From Doris montereyensis (lineage: Eukaryota > Mollusca > Gastropoda > Nudibranchia > Dorididae): a stretch of DNA of 64,000 nucleotides. Below are positions 22,541 to 35,264 of the stretch, piece by piece. Made by a program: the position numbers and the translations under genes. The notes under the pieces are model-generated. The model had not been told where the DNA came from. It saw only the letters and a program-made list of their open reading frames with translations, and did not search any database. How positions within the stretch are numbered: the first letter of the stretch is position 1; the number at the start of each line of letters is the position of its first letter. Where the stretch lies: positions 181,001 through 245,000 of the forward strand of contig JAXRKP010000634.1 of assembly GCA_037039925.1 (NCBI GenBank), read 5' to 3'.

Positions 22541-22830
22541 TCTTCAAAGCCCTTAAGGCCTATAGAGCCGGAGCTTATCCCGGTTTCTATAGCGTGAAGC
22601 AGAACAAGTGACAATAATCACCACCTGGCCAGGACGCTAGTCTGACGCAGGTTTTTACTCCCAAGCTAGTGCTTGTGCCCATTTGCACCTGGGTAGAGTG
22701 GGGAAATGCATGTTAAGTGTCTTTCCCAAGGAACACAACATCGGACCTGGCTTTGCTAGGATTCAAACTCGGGACCTGATGTCATGATCCCCAGCCCGGC
22801 AGCCTAACCGGCCGACCACCGGCGCCACGC
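22538..22830 (-). mobile_element. SINE family B between the two array-edge copies
   Basis: Full family B in minus orientation: 3' part with AGCCGGAGCTTATCCCGG, body GACGCTAGTCTGACGCAGG, head complement GGATTCAAACTCGGGACC ending CGACCACCGGCGCC. It sits exactly between the duplicated edges. Confidence 0.85.
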
Positions 22831-22837
22831 TGCAAGA

Positions 22838-23042
22838 CACTTGATAGTGATGATGCTAATCTCACACTTGATTGTTAAAATGTGGTCAACCGGTACATAT
22901 TTAGATGTATATCATATATCATGAACAAAAGAGATAAATAGATGACATTGAATCTTTTTTTTACAAATTAATTTTATTGATCAGGAATGTTGACATCGAA
23001 CACGAAATTGTGACACAATATTGAAGTCAAGGTGTAAGTGTA
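22838..23042 (+). repeat. Array-edge segment, second copy, with one satellite unit
   Basis: A single satellite unit (ACTTGATAGTGATGATGCTA) precedes TTGTTAAAATGTGGTCAACC and the same 200-bp non-satellite block as 22345-22540. Confidence 0.8.
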
Positions 23043-23194
23043 AGGCAAATATTCTTAATTTTAATCTTGGATAAAAACAAAATTATCCCCCGTCTCATTC
23101 AAATAAAAATACATACATGTTTATTAATAAGACTAATTAAGACTCAGTTTTAGCTTAAAATCTAAATCGTACCGGTATGCATTTTGATTTTACC

Positions 23195-23412
23195 CCGTCC
23201 ACAATTAAGGTAATCTGGGTTTTTTGGTAGGATTTTTTTTTTATTTAACCCGGATTGCCCTGTAAACAGCCAAGGGATATTTAAAATGCACAGTGTTGTG
23301 TGATCTGCCCACAAGAACTCCTTTTTATCAACCATCTCCGATGGGACAGGTGTCGACTCGCTTAAATGGACCAGGGCTGGGTTTTATTTCGGAAAAAAAT
23401 TGAGAAAATATA
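23195..23412 (-). mobile_element. SINE family A, minus orientation
   Basis: Complement of the family core: GGATTGCCCTGTAAACAGCC, AAGGGATATTTAAAATGCAC, GTGTTGTGTGATCTGCCCAC and ATCTCCGATGGGACAGGTGT. The tRNA-like head is missing. Confidence 0.7.
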
Positions 23413-23744
23413 AACGTTGAACTTGAACAAATTTTTTTTTTCTAACTTAAGGAAAAATATTATTATTTGGTTGGAAATGAGGTCTAAATCGTAATTATTT
23501 TCACACATAAGCAAACATATTTACAACATAATTTGATAACGAAATGGAAAATTATTGCGAAATGGAAATGTCCACGTTGAAAATATGAGCCACGGTAATA
23601 ATAACTAAATAACTAAAACCATATATATATACGTGTATCATATCATTTAACTTTAACAAATCCAAACCTACCCCAGCCAAATAAAAGAAGAATACATTTA
23701 CTTTGTGTTTTTAATTATTTGATTTGTTGTATTGAAATATACCC

Positions 23745-23850
23745 CATTCACCATTGCGGTGATCTCAGTCAGGGTGAATTAAAAAGAAACGGTGAAAGAG
23801 TAAAAAGGAAAGAAGTAGAACCTACTAGCAGCACCGGCCAACTGCCCACA
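23745..23850 (-). repeat. Family E repeat, minus orientation
   Basis: Complement: CCCCATTCACCATTGCGGTG, ATCTCAGTCAGGGTGAATT and AAAGAAGTAGAACCTACTAG. Confidence 0.65.
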
Positions 23851-24059
23851 AGAAGAATACAAAATATTATGGGGTTCATGTAATGCTGAGGTCACTTGAC
23901 ATTTCTCCTATGGAGGCTGTACGTCAAGATCAGGAGAGAAAATCGCATCTACATTTTGTACCCTCGACGCTAAAACACCTGAGTCATAAGAGGAAATAAA
24001 AGTAAAGACAAAATATTATAAAAGATTAAATTTGTTTTGCTGCACAAAATTTCTTATTC

Positions 24060-24290
24060 TTTTTTTAGATTAAATATACAACAAACAAGGTAGTAAAAGA
24101 CCAAAAGGCAGATCTCGGAAAAAGTCGGAAGAAGATAATATACTAAAAGAAGACCGAACACAAAGACATTTAACCTTTACAGATGAAACACAGAAATTGT
24201 CTGGACAGGGTAGACTGGAGAAAGATCATTTCATTTCGGACATCTTAACCCATGCACAGGAAAGTAGAATGGGAACGGATAAAATTCTAA
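24060..24290 (+). mobile_element. LINE 3' coding fragment
   Basis: A plus-strand reading gives SKRPKGRSRKKSEED and later similarity to the tail VEWE-IK of the fragment at 25130-25480. Degenerate copy of that LINE family. Confidence 0.45.
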
Positions 24291-24603
24291 CTTGTGGTTT
24301 TAATGCACAGAGATTTTAATGGGGTATCCTCATTTTCAACTACAATTCTTATCAATGCTGGTCTATGTCCTATAGACATAATGTTTACTATATAATAAAT
24401 AATATATAATATTATAAAGCGCTTAGATTTAAGCCTCTTTAATAGCGAGAAAAGCACTCTATAAATGTTTGTCATCATTATCCTTATTATTATTATTACA
24501 TGTATAAAGAACGATGATACTGAGAGAGAAAGACAATAAACACACCAGGATTACAATAGCAACCATCATCCGTACCTTTCATATTGGTTCAGATTTATAA
24601 ATT

Positions 24604-24980
24604 GTCTTAACTACACATAAAATGATTTTGGCATTCAAATTATTATCAGATTCCTCAATTATTCTAACGATACATAAGGTGATTTTGGCATTCAAATTAT
24701 TATCATTATCAGATTCCTCAATTGTTCTAACTATACATAAGGTGATTTTGACATTCTAATTATTATCAGATTCCTCAATTATTCTAACTATACATAAGGT
24801 GATTTTGACATTCAAATTATCATCATTATCAGATTCCTCAATTATTCTAACTACACATAAGGTGATTTTGACATTCAAATTATCATCATTATCAGATTCC
24901 TCAATTATTCTAATTACACATAAGGTGATTTTGGCATTCAAATTATCATCAGGTTCTGCAATTGTTCTAACTACACATAA
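24604..24980 (+). repeat. About 54-63 bp minisatellite, six to seven copies
   Basis: Unit: CTAACTACACATAAGGTGAT, TTTGACATTCAAATTATCAT, a CATTAT present or absent, then CAGATTCCTCAATTATT. The ATCATT insertion accounts for the length variants. Confidence 0.9.
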
Positions 24981-24999
24981 GATTTTGCGGGTGGTTGGC

Positions 25000-25120
25000 G
25001 GGTTCTGCTAAGCGGTACATCTTGCTTCTTTCCTTTCCTTCTTTCCCTGATCTTTCATCTTGCTGTTTCCTCTTAATTCACGATGAGAACACTGTGATGG
25101 TGGACGGGGTAAATTTCAAT
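25000..25120 (+). repeat. Family E repeat copy
   Basis: GGTTCTGCTAAGCGGTACAT, CTTTCATCTTGCTGTTTCC, TCTTAATTCACGATGAGAA and GGTGGACGGGGTAAATTTC are in order. It adjoins a LINE fragment. Confidence 0.6.
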
Positions 25121-25129
25121 ATTTTGTCC

Positions 25130-25480
25130 TTGCTTCTAGATTCTCTTTCCAACAGCTGACAACTTTTGAGCTTCTTTTTCTTCTCAAAATGGCTTTGAGC
25201 GTAGTTAAGATTTCTTTCCTTCTTTATCAGTTCCCATTCTACCTTCTGTCGTATGGGTTTAGATGCTCGATATGATCTTTGTCCAGGTTGCCCTGTCCTG
25301 GCATTTTCTATTAAATTTATTTGCTCTAATGCCTCTTTTATATCTTCTTCCCACTTTCTCTGAGGTCTGCCTTTTGGTCTTTTACCTTGGGTTTTAGCAC
25401 TGTATACTGATTTAGCTATTCTATTGTCATTCATTCTGTTTGCATTCCCAAACCACCTCAGTTGATTCATTTCTATCTTA
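25130..25480 (-). mobile_element. LINE ORF2 C-terminal fragment
   Basis: Minus strand encodes NQLRWFGNANRMNDNRIAKS, then GKRPKGRPQRKWEEDIKEAL and later KVEWELIKKE. RWFGH-RM-DNRI and GKRP-GRP-W are standard C-terminal motifs of RTE/Jockey-like LINE proteins. Frame is open for about 130 codons. Confidence 0.85.
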
Positions 25481-25817
25481 GTTTCTAAGCCATCTGCTTT
25501 GGTTTGATCTCTTATTCATGTGGTTCTGATTTTGTCTCTTTTAGTTTTCCCTACTACTCTTCTTAGACTATTTAATTTCAGCTGCTTGTACTCTACTTAA
25601 TATACTGTGTAACGACTGTAAGGTCCAGGTTTCACTCCCCGTAGAGGAGATAATACAATTAATTGTGAGCCGGCAATGTGTTTTAATAATGCCAGTGTGA
25701 GATTCAATTCTATGAACTTTTGCATGACAATACATTAGTGATACTTGGGGCAAGAATTTCATACAAAATGCAAAAAAGCACAAAAAAAGTACAAAATGAA
25801 AAATGAAGTTCAGTAAG

Positions 25818-26890
25818 TAAAGTTCCTTCCAGGCTCTTACGACAGCCTTATAAATCCCAGTTTCTATAACAGTAACAGACTCTTACGACAGCCTTATAAA
25901 TCCCAGTTTCTATAACAGACTCTTACGACAGCCTTATAAATCCCAGTTTCTACAACAGACTCTTACGACAGCCTTATAAATCCCGGTTTCTATAACAGTA
26001 ACAGACTCTTACGACAGCCTTATAAATCCCAGTTTCTATAACAGACTCTTACGACAGCCTTATAAATCCCAGTTTCTATAACAGACTCTTACGACAGCCT
26101 TATAAATCCCAGTTTCTATAACAGTAACAGACTCTTACGACAGCCTTATAAATCCCAGTTTCTACAACAGACTCTTACGACAGCCTTATAAATCCCGGTT
26201 TCTATAACAGTAACAGACTCTTACGACAGCCTTATAAATCCCGGTTTCTATAACAGTAACAGACTCTTACGACAGCCTTATAAATCCCGGTTTCTATAAC
26301 AGTAACAGACTCTTACGACAGCCTTATAAATCCCGGTTTCTATAACAGTAACAGACTCTTACGACAGCCTTATAAATCCCGGTTTCTATAACAGTAACAG
26401 ACTCTTACGACAGCCTTATAAATCCCGGTTTCTATAACAGTAACAGACTCTTACGACAGCCTTATAAATCCCAGTTTCTACAACAGTAACAGACTCTTAC
26501 GACAGCCTTATAAATCCCAGTTTCTATAACAGTAACAGACTCTTACGACAGCCTTATAAATCCCAGTTTCTATAACAGTAACAGACTCTTACGACAGCCT
26601 TATAAATCCCGGTTTCTATAACAGTAACAGACTCTTATTATAAATCCCGGTTTTCTATAACAGTAACAGACTCTTACGACAGCCTTATAAATCCCAGTTT
26701 CTACAACAGACTCTTACGACAGCCTTATAAATCCCAGTTTCTATAACAGTAACAGACTCTTACGACAGCCTTATAATAGCCAGTAGCGGAACAGTGGATA
26801 ATAATCCCTTCCTAGACAGAACGCTAGTGTGATGCAGGATTTTACTCCCAAGCTAGCGCTTATACCTATTTACAGCCCCTCCAACCTCCA
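25818..26890 (-). mobile_element. SINE family B with an internally expanded segment
   Basis: Both flanks are SINE B: the left edge AAAGTTCCTTCCAGGC is the 3' end, and the right part after 26775 (GACAGAACGCTAGTGTGATG, TTTTACTCCCAAGCTAGCGC) is the normal body. In between, the ordinary CCTTATAAATCCCGGTTTCT segment is repeated about 22 times. Confidence 0.8.
25832..26775 (+). repeat. 40/46-bp minisatellite born inside SINE B
   Basis: Unit: CAGACTCTTACGACAGCCTT, ATAAATCCCGGTTTCTATAA, and in the long form a further CAGTAA. About 22 units; short and long forms, and A/G at the CCC(A/G)G position, occur in blocks that look like group duplication. Confidence 0.95.
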
Positions 26891-28130
26891 TCTTTTTTGT
26901 TCAAATCAAGTTAACCCACTTTCCCCCTCCCAAAACAAATCCACCAACAACAAGAAAACCTACAAAAAAATAATAATAAAAGGATAAAAAAACAATCAAT
27001 AAATCAACAACTATTACACTCTTATTCTTACTCTCAGCATTGTAGCAAATATCACAAAAGGATGATATTTAGGTACACATATGTAAGATAAAAAAAACCC
27101 CAAATAAAGTGAAAATGCATTGATGGCGTAAAACGAATAGTGTCAATATTAATACACTCGGAGAGAAATTCAACATACGATAATAATATTACAATAAGCG
27201 CCTACTTTTACTACTATCATCACATAATAAAACGTTCGTATGGACTTAAACTCATAAAGGGATCATAATATGACAAAAGAGAGAGAAAACAGAAAAATTC
27301 CTCTCTATATACATGTGAATATTCATGGTTGTGACGGTCTTCATTTGCACGTGGAGCGTTTGATAAATCTTGAGAAAGATGTGAATAACCACTTCACAAA
27401 CAAAGTAAATAAAAGTCAAATTCCTTCAAGGCGGTTACGGCCAATAGGACCGGAGCTTATTCCGGTTTCAATAGCATGAAACGTAACAGATTGAAGGAAA
27501 TGTTCACAGCCTTGGGTAGAGCAGTGAAGATTTTCTTCAGATATTTTCATTGGTTGAATTTGTTGAATGATGTATTATGGAGATGACAGGGTAGGTTATT
27601 TTTAGATATTCGAGAAAGAATAGCTTGTTCATCTTTAATTGCTCCTTACACGGATAACGACAGGCAATGGTGAGATATAATATATATATAGAGAGAGATA
27701 AAGAAAAGCATTAAAAGGTGGCAAATCTCATTCATGAATGCAGGTTATAGGAATGAATTGAAGTTACAAGTATTGGAATGAGAAAAGAAGACATTGTTAT
27801 TGTTATTATTGTCATATCATCTATATATTACATACAAAATCTGACTTTCTTTTTCCATAATTTTCAGCACAGTTAACTCAGGAACCCCTACACTCAGGAC
27901 CACCATTTTTTGCATGTAGGTTTGAAACAGCGTGCTTTCGGTTATTGCCATTGCAACGTTTGAAGAAAGTCAATACAGTAGGCCTATCTAAATTTAATGA
28001 AAAAAATTTGTTTGCCTGTGATTGAGGAAATTTGTTATTGTCCACGTCACTGATTCATCAATTTCCAGTTGTTACAATGAAAAGTCCCAGCATCGAATTA
28101 CTTAAACAAACTAATGACCCTACTTGATAT
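26891..28130. other. Intergenic, no gene seen
   Basis: AT-rich sequence with a SINE B fragment (27420-27490), a segment related to 14535-14790 (27490-27660) and a short (AT)n-(GA)n at 27680. No recognised coding exon. Confidence 0.5.
27420..27490 (-). mobile_element. SINE family B, 3' fragment
   Basis: TTCCTTCAAGGCGGTTACGG, CGGAGCTTATTCCGGTTTC and ATAGCATGAAACGTAACAG match the 3' end of the family. Confidence 0.7.
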
Positions 28131-28133
28131 CAC

Positions 28134-28967
28134 ATTTACCACCATTCCACCTTTATACGGATATGACACTATTCAAAAACAATGAAATAGTAACCCGTTA
28201 TACCGCCCCCTGTTATACCACCATTCTACCTTTATACGGATATGACACTATTAAAAAACAATGAAATAGTAACCCGTTATACCGCCCCCTGTTATACCAC
28301 CATTCCACCTTTAAAGGGATATGACACTATTCAAAAACAATGGAATAATCCGTTATACCGCCCCCTGTTATACCACCATTCCACCTTTAAACGGATATGA
28401 CACTGTTCAAAAACAATGGAATAATTATACCGCCCCCTGTTATACCACCATTCCACCTTTAAACGGATATACACTGTTCAAAAACAATGGAATAATCCGT
28501 TATACCCTGTTATACCACCATTCCACCTTTAAACGGATATGACACTGTTCAAAAACAATGGAATAATCCGTTATACCGCCCCTGTTATACCACCATTCTA
28601 CCTTTATACGGATATGACACTGTTCAAAAACAATGGAATAATCCGTTATACCGCCCCTGTTATACCACCATTCTACCTTTATACGGATATGACACTATTC
28701 AAAAACAATGGAATAATCCGTTATACCGCCCCTGTTATACGGATATGACCACCATTCCACCTTTATATGGATATGACACTATTCAAAAACAATGTAATCC
28801 GTTATACCGCCCCTGTTATACCACCATTCTACCTTTATACGGATATGACACTATTCAAAAACAATGGAATAATCCGTTATACCGGCCCCTGTTATACCAC
28901 CATTCTACCTTTATACGGATATGACACTATTCAAAAACAATAATATAACCCGTTATACCACCATTCT
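28134..28967 (+). repeat. About 75-80 bp minisatellite, eleven copies
   Basis: Unit: ACCACCATTCCACCTTTATA, CGGATATGACACTATTCAAA, AACAATGGAATAATCCGTTA, TACCGCCCCTGTTAT. Some copies lose 10-17 bp. The runs of open frame across it are repeat artefacts. Confidence 0.93.
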
Positions 28968-29883
28968 TGCTTACCGCATCTGCCAATGATTCAACGTTCC
29001 TTAATACTTATTGTACAACACAACTCGTTAAACTGCCATTGCGCATCACCACCCCCTCTCTCCAAAGTGATGCAAGCGGGCAGAAGTGGAATCTACTTTG
29101 GTTTGGTCACAGATCAGGAAGTCAAACACACACTACACACACAGTGGTTTCTGAGTTAACCGCGGTCAAAATTAGAGAAACTCAGGTTTATAATATTATA
29201 ATGATAAATCATTAAATACCATTGTCTCCAAGCATGCTTGTATAAGTGAAAGATAAAGAGATGTGAATAAGGCATGTCTAGTACAGGCTGGCTTTTAACA
29301 AAACGGGTTTTAACTCTAAGGCTTTATGTCAATGTCAGGCACTTCAGTGTGGCTTGACAAGGCCTTCCTAGCAACATTGCAAAAAAAAAGAAAAATGAAA
29401 CATTTCTTAATCTTCCTTAGCCATTTTATTCCTAGCATAATCACCCTTTAAACATTTTCTTTCTTTCTTTCTTTTTCTTGAGATTTTTTTGGGAGCTTGT
29501 AAGAAGAGATAAATTATATAAATTAATATTGCAAGTTTCTATACATTCCATCTCTTTTTTAAAATACTTTCAGAAAAGATTAAATTTGTGAAAACCCATT
29601 ACAAGTGTCTAGTTATTAATTTGTCAACCTGGCTGTTCTCTGTCAGTGTGTCAGTCTACAGCTGATTAAAAGTGCAAAGGCGCCATTTTTCCTCAATTTC
29701 ATCGGGTAGTCAATTTTCCGTCCAACGAAAATCAGAATGTGTGGCTCACTTTTTCAAATAGATGTATAAGTTATATACACATAATATATGTTACATTTTT
29801 TTTCCTTTTCAAAATTTATATTCAAACAGTTTTTTTCATTAGGATGCTCCTGTTGTTAAATTCAGTTAAATCCTGTTTAAAAA

Positions 29884-30182
29884 TAAAGTTTCTTCAAGGC
29901 TATGATGGCCCACAGAGCCGGAGCTTATCCCGGTTTCTATAGCGTGAAGCAGAACAGGTGATAGCCTAATGATCACCTCCTAGACAGGACGTTAGTATGA
30001 CACATATTTTTACTCCCAAGCTAGTGCTTGTACCCATTTGCACCTGAGTTGAGATGGGAAAAATTCGTATTAAATGTCTTTCCCAAGGAACACAACGTCC
30101 CCGCTAGCTTAGCCAGGATTCAAGACCGGGACCTCATGATCCCAAGTCCGGCAGCCTAACCACTCGGCCACAGACGCCACTT
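29884..30182 (-). mobile_element. SINE family B, full length
   Basis: Minus orientation: 3' part CAGAGCCGGAGCTTATCCCG, body GACAGGACGTTAGTATGACA, head complement GGATTCAAGACCGGGACC and CCTAACCACTCGGCCACAG (A box TGGCCGAGTGG). Confidence 0.85.
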
Positions 30183-30199
30183 AAGTCCTGCATGAGAAA

Positions 30200-30961
30200 A
30201 AGAATTAAAATGCAGGCACAGCCGAGAATGTTGACAGGTCAGACCTGCTCTTTTTACTTTCAATTTTACTACAGGTGATTTATACGGCCACTGCCAAACT
30301 AGGCCTATTGGTCAAAGGGTCAAAGAACAATGGTGAACATGATTTGGACACATCCTCAAGAGAGATGAGAAAATACAAACTCCAAGCGAGGAACCAAAAT
30401 ACAGAGCAAGAACATGATATCATTGCCAACAACAACACTCAACCATGACTTACAAAACTACACAAACATACCAACACCCAGCCATCAGGAACATTGAAAC
30501 CCAAGTGGAGAAGACACAAGACATACAATGCACAACTAAAAACAGAAAGAAACCTACTTGCTTTGAAGACTCTAGCACAGGATTGATAGCCTACACATGG
30601 AGAGACATTGCAACACAAATTACCAACACTGAGATTCTTTAGGACCGGCATTATATCGGAATACAGTTACACAGTATTGGGCAAGCGTCTTTATGGCCAT
30701 TCTATGACTACTACTACAAGTGAGAAACACAGGTGCTACTGCTACACAAGTGGAGAAGAAATTATGAGAGGTTCATTCACAAACATATGTATATGGGAAC
30801 ATTCCAGAATCAAATACTTGCTCAACTCTAGTATTCACACGCCCAGTTTGATCCTTGCCATTATCGGCATGAAAGTAGACTGCAACTCCCTTTGTTACAC
30901 ACTATAACGGATGCAATGTTGACTTCTAGAGGTGTGTATATTACATATACATATACATGTA

Positions 30962-30993
<32 letters not shown>

Positions 30994-31680
30994 AGAGAAG
31001 AGCTAAAAAACAAACTCACAACCTTCTTCAAAGCTATAAAGAACAAGTCAATAGAAATCCCAATGAGCCAGCTCTCCAACAAGCTCATCAACACAAGAAA
31101 AACTCTCAATGATAAAATTTCTGGCAAAACAACCCACTGACTGACTGGAAGGGATTGTTCTATGACTTCAAACTCACACGCACTAAGTCTTCCAGTCATG
31201 TGAGTCTTCCTACCAAACACAGTGACCTTATCTTGATTGGTCTCACGTTTCACGTATCCCATCACCTTCCAGGCTTGTGAAGGTGCTGAACTACGGACTG
31301 CCACACCAGTTTCTTCCACTTTTATTCAGCCGTGAGCCAGGGTTTGGGTCTTGGAGAAAGTCCATTCAGTGACGCTTTCATTCCATCTCTTTTCTTCTGT
31401 CTTCCTCTGCTCCTCGTTCCCTCCTCATCTCCTCCGTGGCGCTTCGTGAAGTAAGCTTGGAAAGGCTATTTGATATCGTAGTATGGCCGCACCGAGTCAA
31501 CTTCTTTCTCTCCACAACCGTCAGCAGATCTACTCGTACATACTGATGGGTGTAGTAACACTCTTCTCTTCACTTCTTCATTACTAAAGTCATCTCTATT
31601 AAAGTCCTTTGCAGATTAATCAAAAATGAACAGAAACGGAAACAGAAACTATAGGATTGGAAGCTAGCTATACATCGAGA
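30200..31680. other. Intergenic, degenerate repeat-like sequence
   Basis: A (TA)n run lies at 30963-30985. Short open frames occur on both strands, some with a retroelement flavour (for example GHILKR-like words near 30330-30380) but too decayed to classify. No host gene seen. Confidence 0.35.
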
Positions 31681-31689
31681 ATGAGGTCT

Positions 31690-31930
31690 AACAACGGGCA
31701 CAATCTTCAATGATACCAATCTAGGTATAACATCGCAGTTCCAGAATGGAATCAGCTTCCAGCTAGCATCACAAACACTCAGGCCACTGAACAATTTAAA
31801 CAAATGTCTACATGACTTCATTTCAAACTTGTAACTGTAAAACTATCTGCAGGATAGGCCAATAGGCCCTTTGCAGATTAATGAACAGAAACAGAAACTA
31901 TGGGATTGGAAGCTAGGTGTAATAACCTCA
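31690..31930 (+). mobile_element. LINE ORF2 3' end fragment
   Basis: One frame gives RYNIAVPEWNQLPASITN then TQATEQFKQM, matching the W-NLP-(S)I-A-T-E-FK-L end of LINE ORFs. A 60-bp stretch CCTTTGCAGATTAAT...GGATTGGAAGCTAG appears both before (31610) and after (31870), so two copies or a duplicated end are present. Confidence 0.6.
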
Positions 31931-32212
31931 TAACCCTACTTACTCAATCGACTAGATTCACTAATCTCAAAGTAATCAAATTCAGTCTATATATCAGGCT
32001 TAGAAACAACACAATATGATATTTGTATTTATGCTAAAGTTTCTAAGAATTCATGTTAATAAAACTACCAAACATCATATAACGAGAGAGAAAACAAAGA
32101 ATTTGAAAATATCACTGATAATAATATAAATAAAACACACAGAAACAAGAAAATGGTACGTACATCTTTGCAAACACTACATATATATGATATTATAATA
32201 TAAAACATAATT

Positions 32213-34829
32213 TTAGTAGTGGCAAGATTTTGTGAGCTGATTTCCTGAAAGCTTCAACACTTGAACACCTTGGTTGAACGAACCGACTAGAACACTGGAT
32301 GGAAGAAAATGAAGGGATAGAAATAAAATGTCACGTTTGTTTTTATCTTAGTTTATTCAACTTAGATCTGTATTATTTTTTTTTTACGTTTCCAATTACT
32401 TTACAGGTGTAGGTAGGCCTAAAGAGTGTAGATTTTTCTTATTATTAAGCATAAAAAAATGATTCTATTCACAATTCATACCTTCCATCTTGGTAGGCAG
32501 CTAAGGAGGTCAAAGGTCCTGACCCACTTAAGAAACACTCGCAGTCACATTCTGTAAAAAAAAAAAGGAAGTACAACCAAAACTTAAATTCAAGAGATTG
32601 ACACAAAAAAAGGTAACACCAGTTTCTTTCCATTTGGTATCATGAGAAATAATTGGTTGTTAGTAACACGTAACATAAATACATCTTTCTTTTTGTCTTT
32701 ATCAGTTCCCATTCTACTCTCCGGTGTACGGGTTGTTTCTCTGAATCAAATGGTTTCGGGTAAGCAGGTGATTAGCCCACTGTACCCTAAGTAGGTGGTG
32801 GGGATGCCATCTTGAGACCCCCTACCGGGTCTTACTGTAATTTTTTGTCATGGTTAACTCCCTTAACATTTGGTCTGCCAAGACTGGCCTGCAAGGCAGC
32901 AGGTTTTGATTTTCTGTCAGGGTTGAATCCCTTAGCCTTTGGTTATCCAAGACCCGCTTGCAAGGCAGCAGCTTAGGATTTTCTGTTAGGGTAAACTCCC
33001 TTAACCTTTGGTCAACCAAGACGCACCTGCAAGCCAGCAAAAGACTCATGTAGGGGGTAGGGGAGGGGGGGGGCTCCAAATCTCCGTAAGGTGCAAGCAC
33101 CTGCCCACTGCCTAGAACATGAAGATATATACAAGGGGAAGCCTGGTCTGGTAGGTAGGCAAGGAAGCAAAGTTAGAGAAATGAGGTCATGATAAGAAAA
33201 GGGAGTACCGGGCAGTAGGAAGAGGGGATGACCAAAAGAAGATAATATATTGATAGATAGAATGCAGAAAGACACAAACATAAAAATCCATCCTTCCGTA
33301 TGCCTCCTGTGAAACGTGGTGCATCACAAAAATATCCACAAGAAGACTTCAAACATTTATTAGCAGATGCCTGAGACAAATCCTGCGCATCAAATGGTCT
33401 GATAAAACCACAACTACAAATGAAGAACTTAAGGAAAAGACACACAGAGAACCTATAGAAGCACAAATTAAGAGAAGGAAACGGGATGGCTTGGACACAC
33501 GTTTAGAAAACCATCAGCAACCATAACACGTCTGGCCTTAAAGTGAAATCCACAACAGGGAGACCAAAAACAACATGGAGGAGGTCAACCCTGCAGGAAG
33601 CTCGGCAGCTGGGCCTTTCTTGGAACCAGACACAGAGATGGCAACACAGGACAAAGTGGAGTGGAGAGACCTCATTGGCGACCTGTGTCCCACCCAGGGT
33701 ACAAGGGTATAATGCCAAGTAAGTCAAGTCAAAGGAAGGCATGGAGGTGGTCAGTGCAAGGGATGGACACGAACAGGATAGGACAAAGTGGAGAAGGATG
33801 ATCTGCCATGGCGGCTCCTAAGGGGAAAAGCTGAAAGACAAAGAAGAAGAGTTTTGTTTTAAGGCCGTTATGACCCATACAGCTGGAGAGTATCCCAGTT
33901 TCAATAGTGTGAAGCGCGGATCAAGTGATAACAATCACCTCCTCGCCAGGACGCTAGTCTGACGCAGATTTTTACTTCCAAGCCATTAGCACCTGGAGAA
34001 AGGGAAAATGCGTGAAGAACATTCACCTCCAGTCATCATGTCCCACACTTTCACACCGCAATCTCTGGAGGCCGTCATCACGCGAGGTCGTTCCGAGGCC
34101 GGTAAGAACATACAAGCTTCCACAGCCTCATGGTGGCCACGATACTCGACTTGGAGCTTTCTGGATCTCAAGTCCCACAGCTGTCAGTTATAAGGAAAAA
34201 TCTTGAATAATGCTAGCAACATCTATGAATAATGCTATGATGTCTAACTACTGTTATTACTATGATGTCTACTGCCACTATTGTTATTACTATGATGTCT
34301 ACTGCCACTACTGTTATTACTATGATGTCTACTGCCACTACTGTTATTACTATGATGTCACTACTACTGTTATTACTATGATGTCTACTGCCACTATTAC
34401 TATGATGTCTACTGCCACTACTGTTATTACTATGATGTCTACTGCCACTGCTGTTATTACTTTGATGTATTATTACTATGATGTCTACTGCCACTACTGT
34501 TATTACTATGATGTCTACTGCCACTACTGTTATTACTATGATGTCTACTGCCACTGCTGTTATTACTATGATGTCTACTGCCACTGCTGTTATTACTATG
34601 ATGTCTACTGCCACTACTGTTATTACTATGATGTCTATGTATTGTTATTACTATGATGTCTACTGCCACTACTGTTATTACTTTGATGTCTACTGCCACT
34701 ACTGTTATTACTATGATGTCTACTGCCACTACTGTTATTACTATGATGTCTACTGCCACTGCTGTTATTACTATTGCTACTTTAGCTACTACTACTGCTG
34801 CTACTACCACTACTACTATTACTACTACA

Positions 34830-34872
<43 letters not shown>

Positions 34873-35154
34873 ACTACTACTACTCCTGCTACTACTGCTG
34901 CTGCTACTACTATCAAAGGACAAGAACAAGAAGAAGAATAAACATATCAATAATCACAATAATAACAATATGCTACAACTACTATTGCTACTACTACTAC
35001 TACAACTATTACTACTACAACTACTACTACTACTACTACTACTATTATTACTACTACAACTACTGCTACTATTGCTACTACTACCACTACTACTACTACT
35101 ACTACTATTACTACTACTAATACCACTACTACTACTACTGCTACTAATAACAAT

Positions 35155-35195
<41 letters not shown>

Positions 35196-35206
35196 TAATA
35201 AAAATG

Positions 35207-35264
<58 letters not shown>

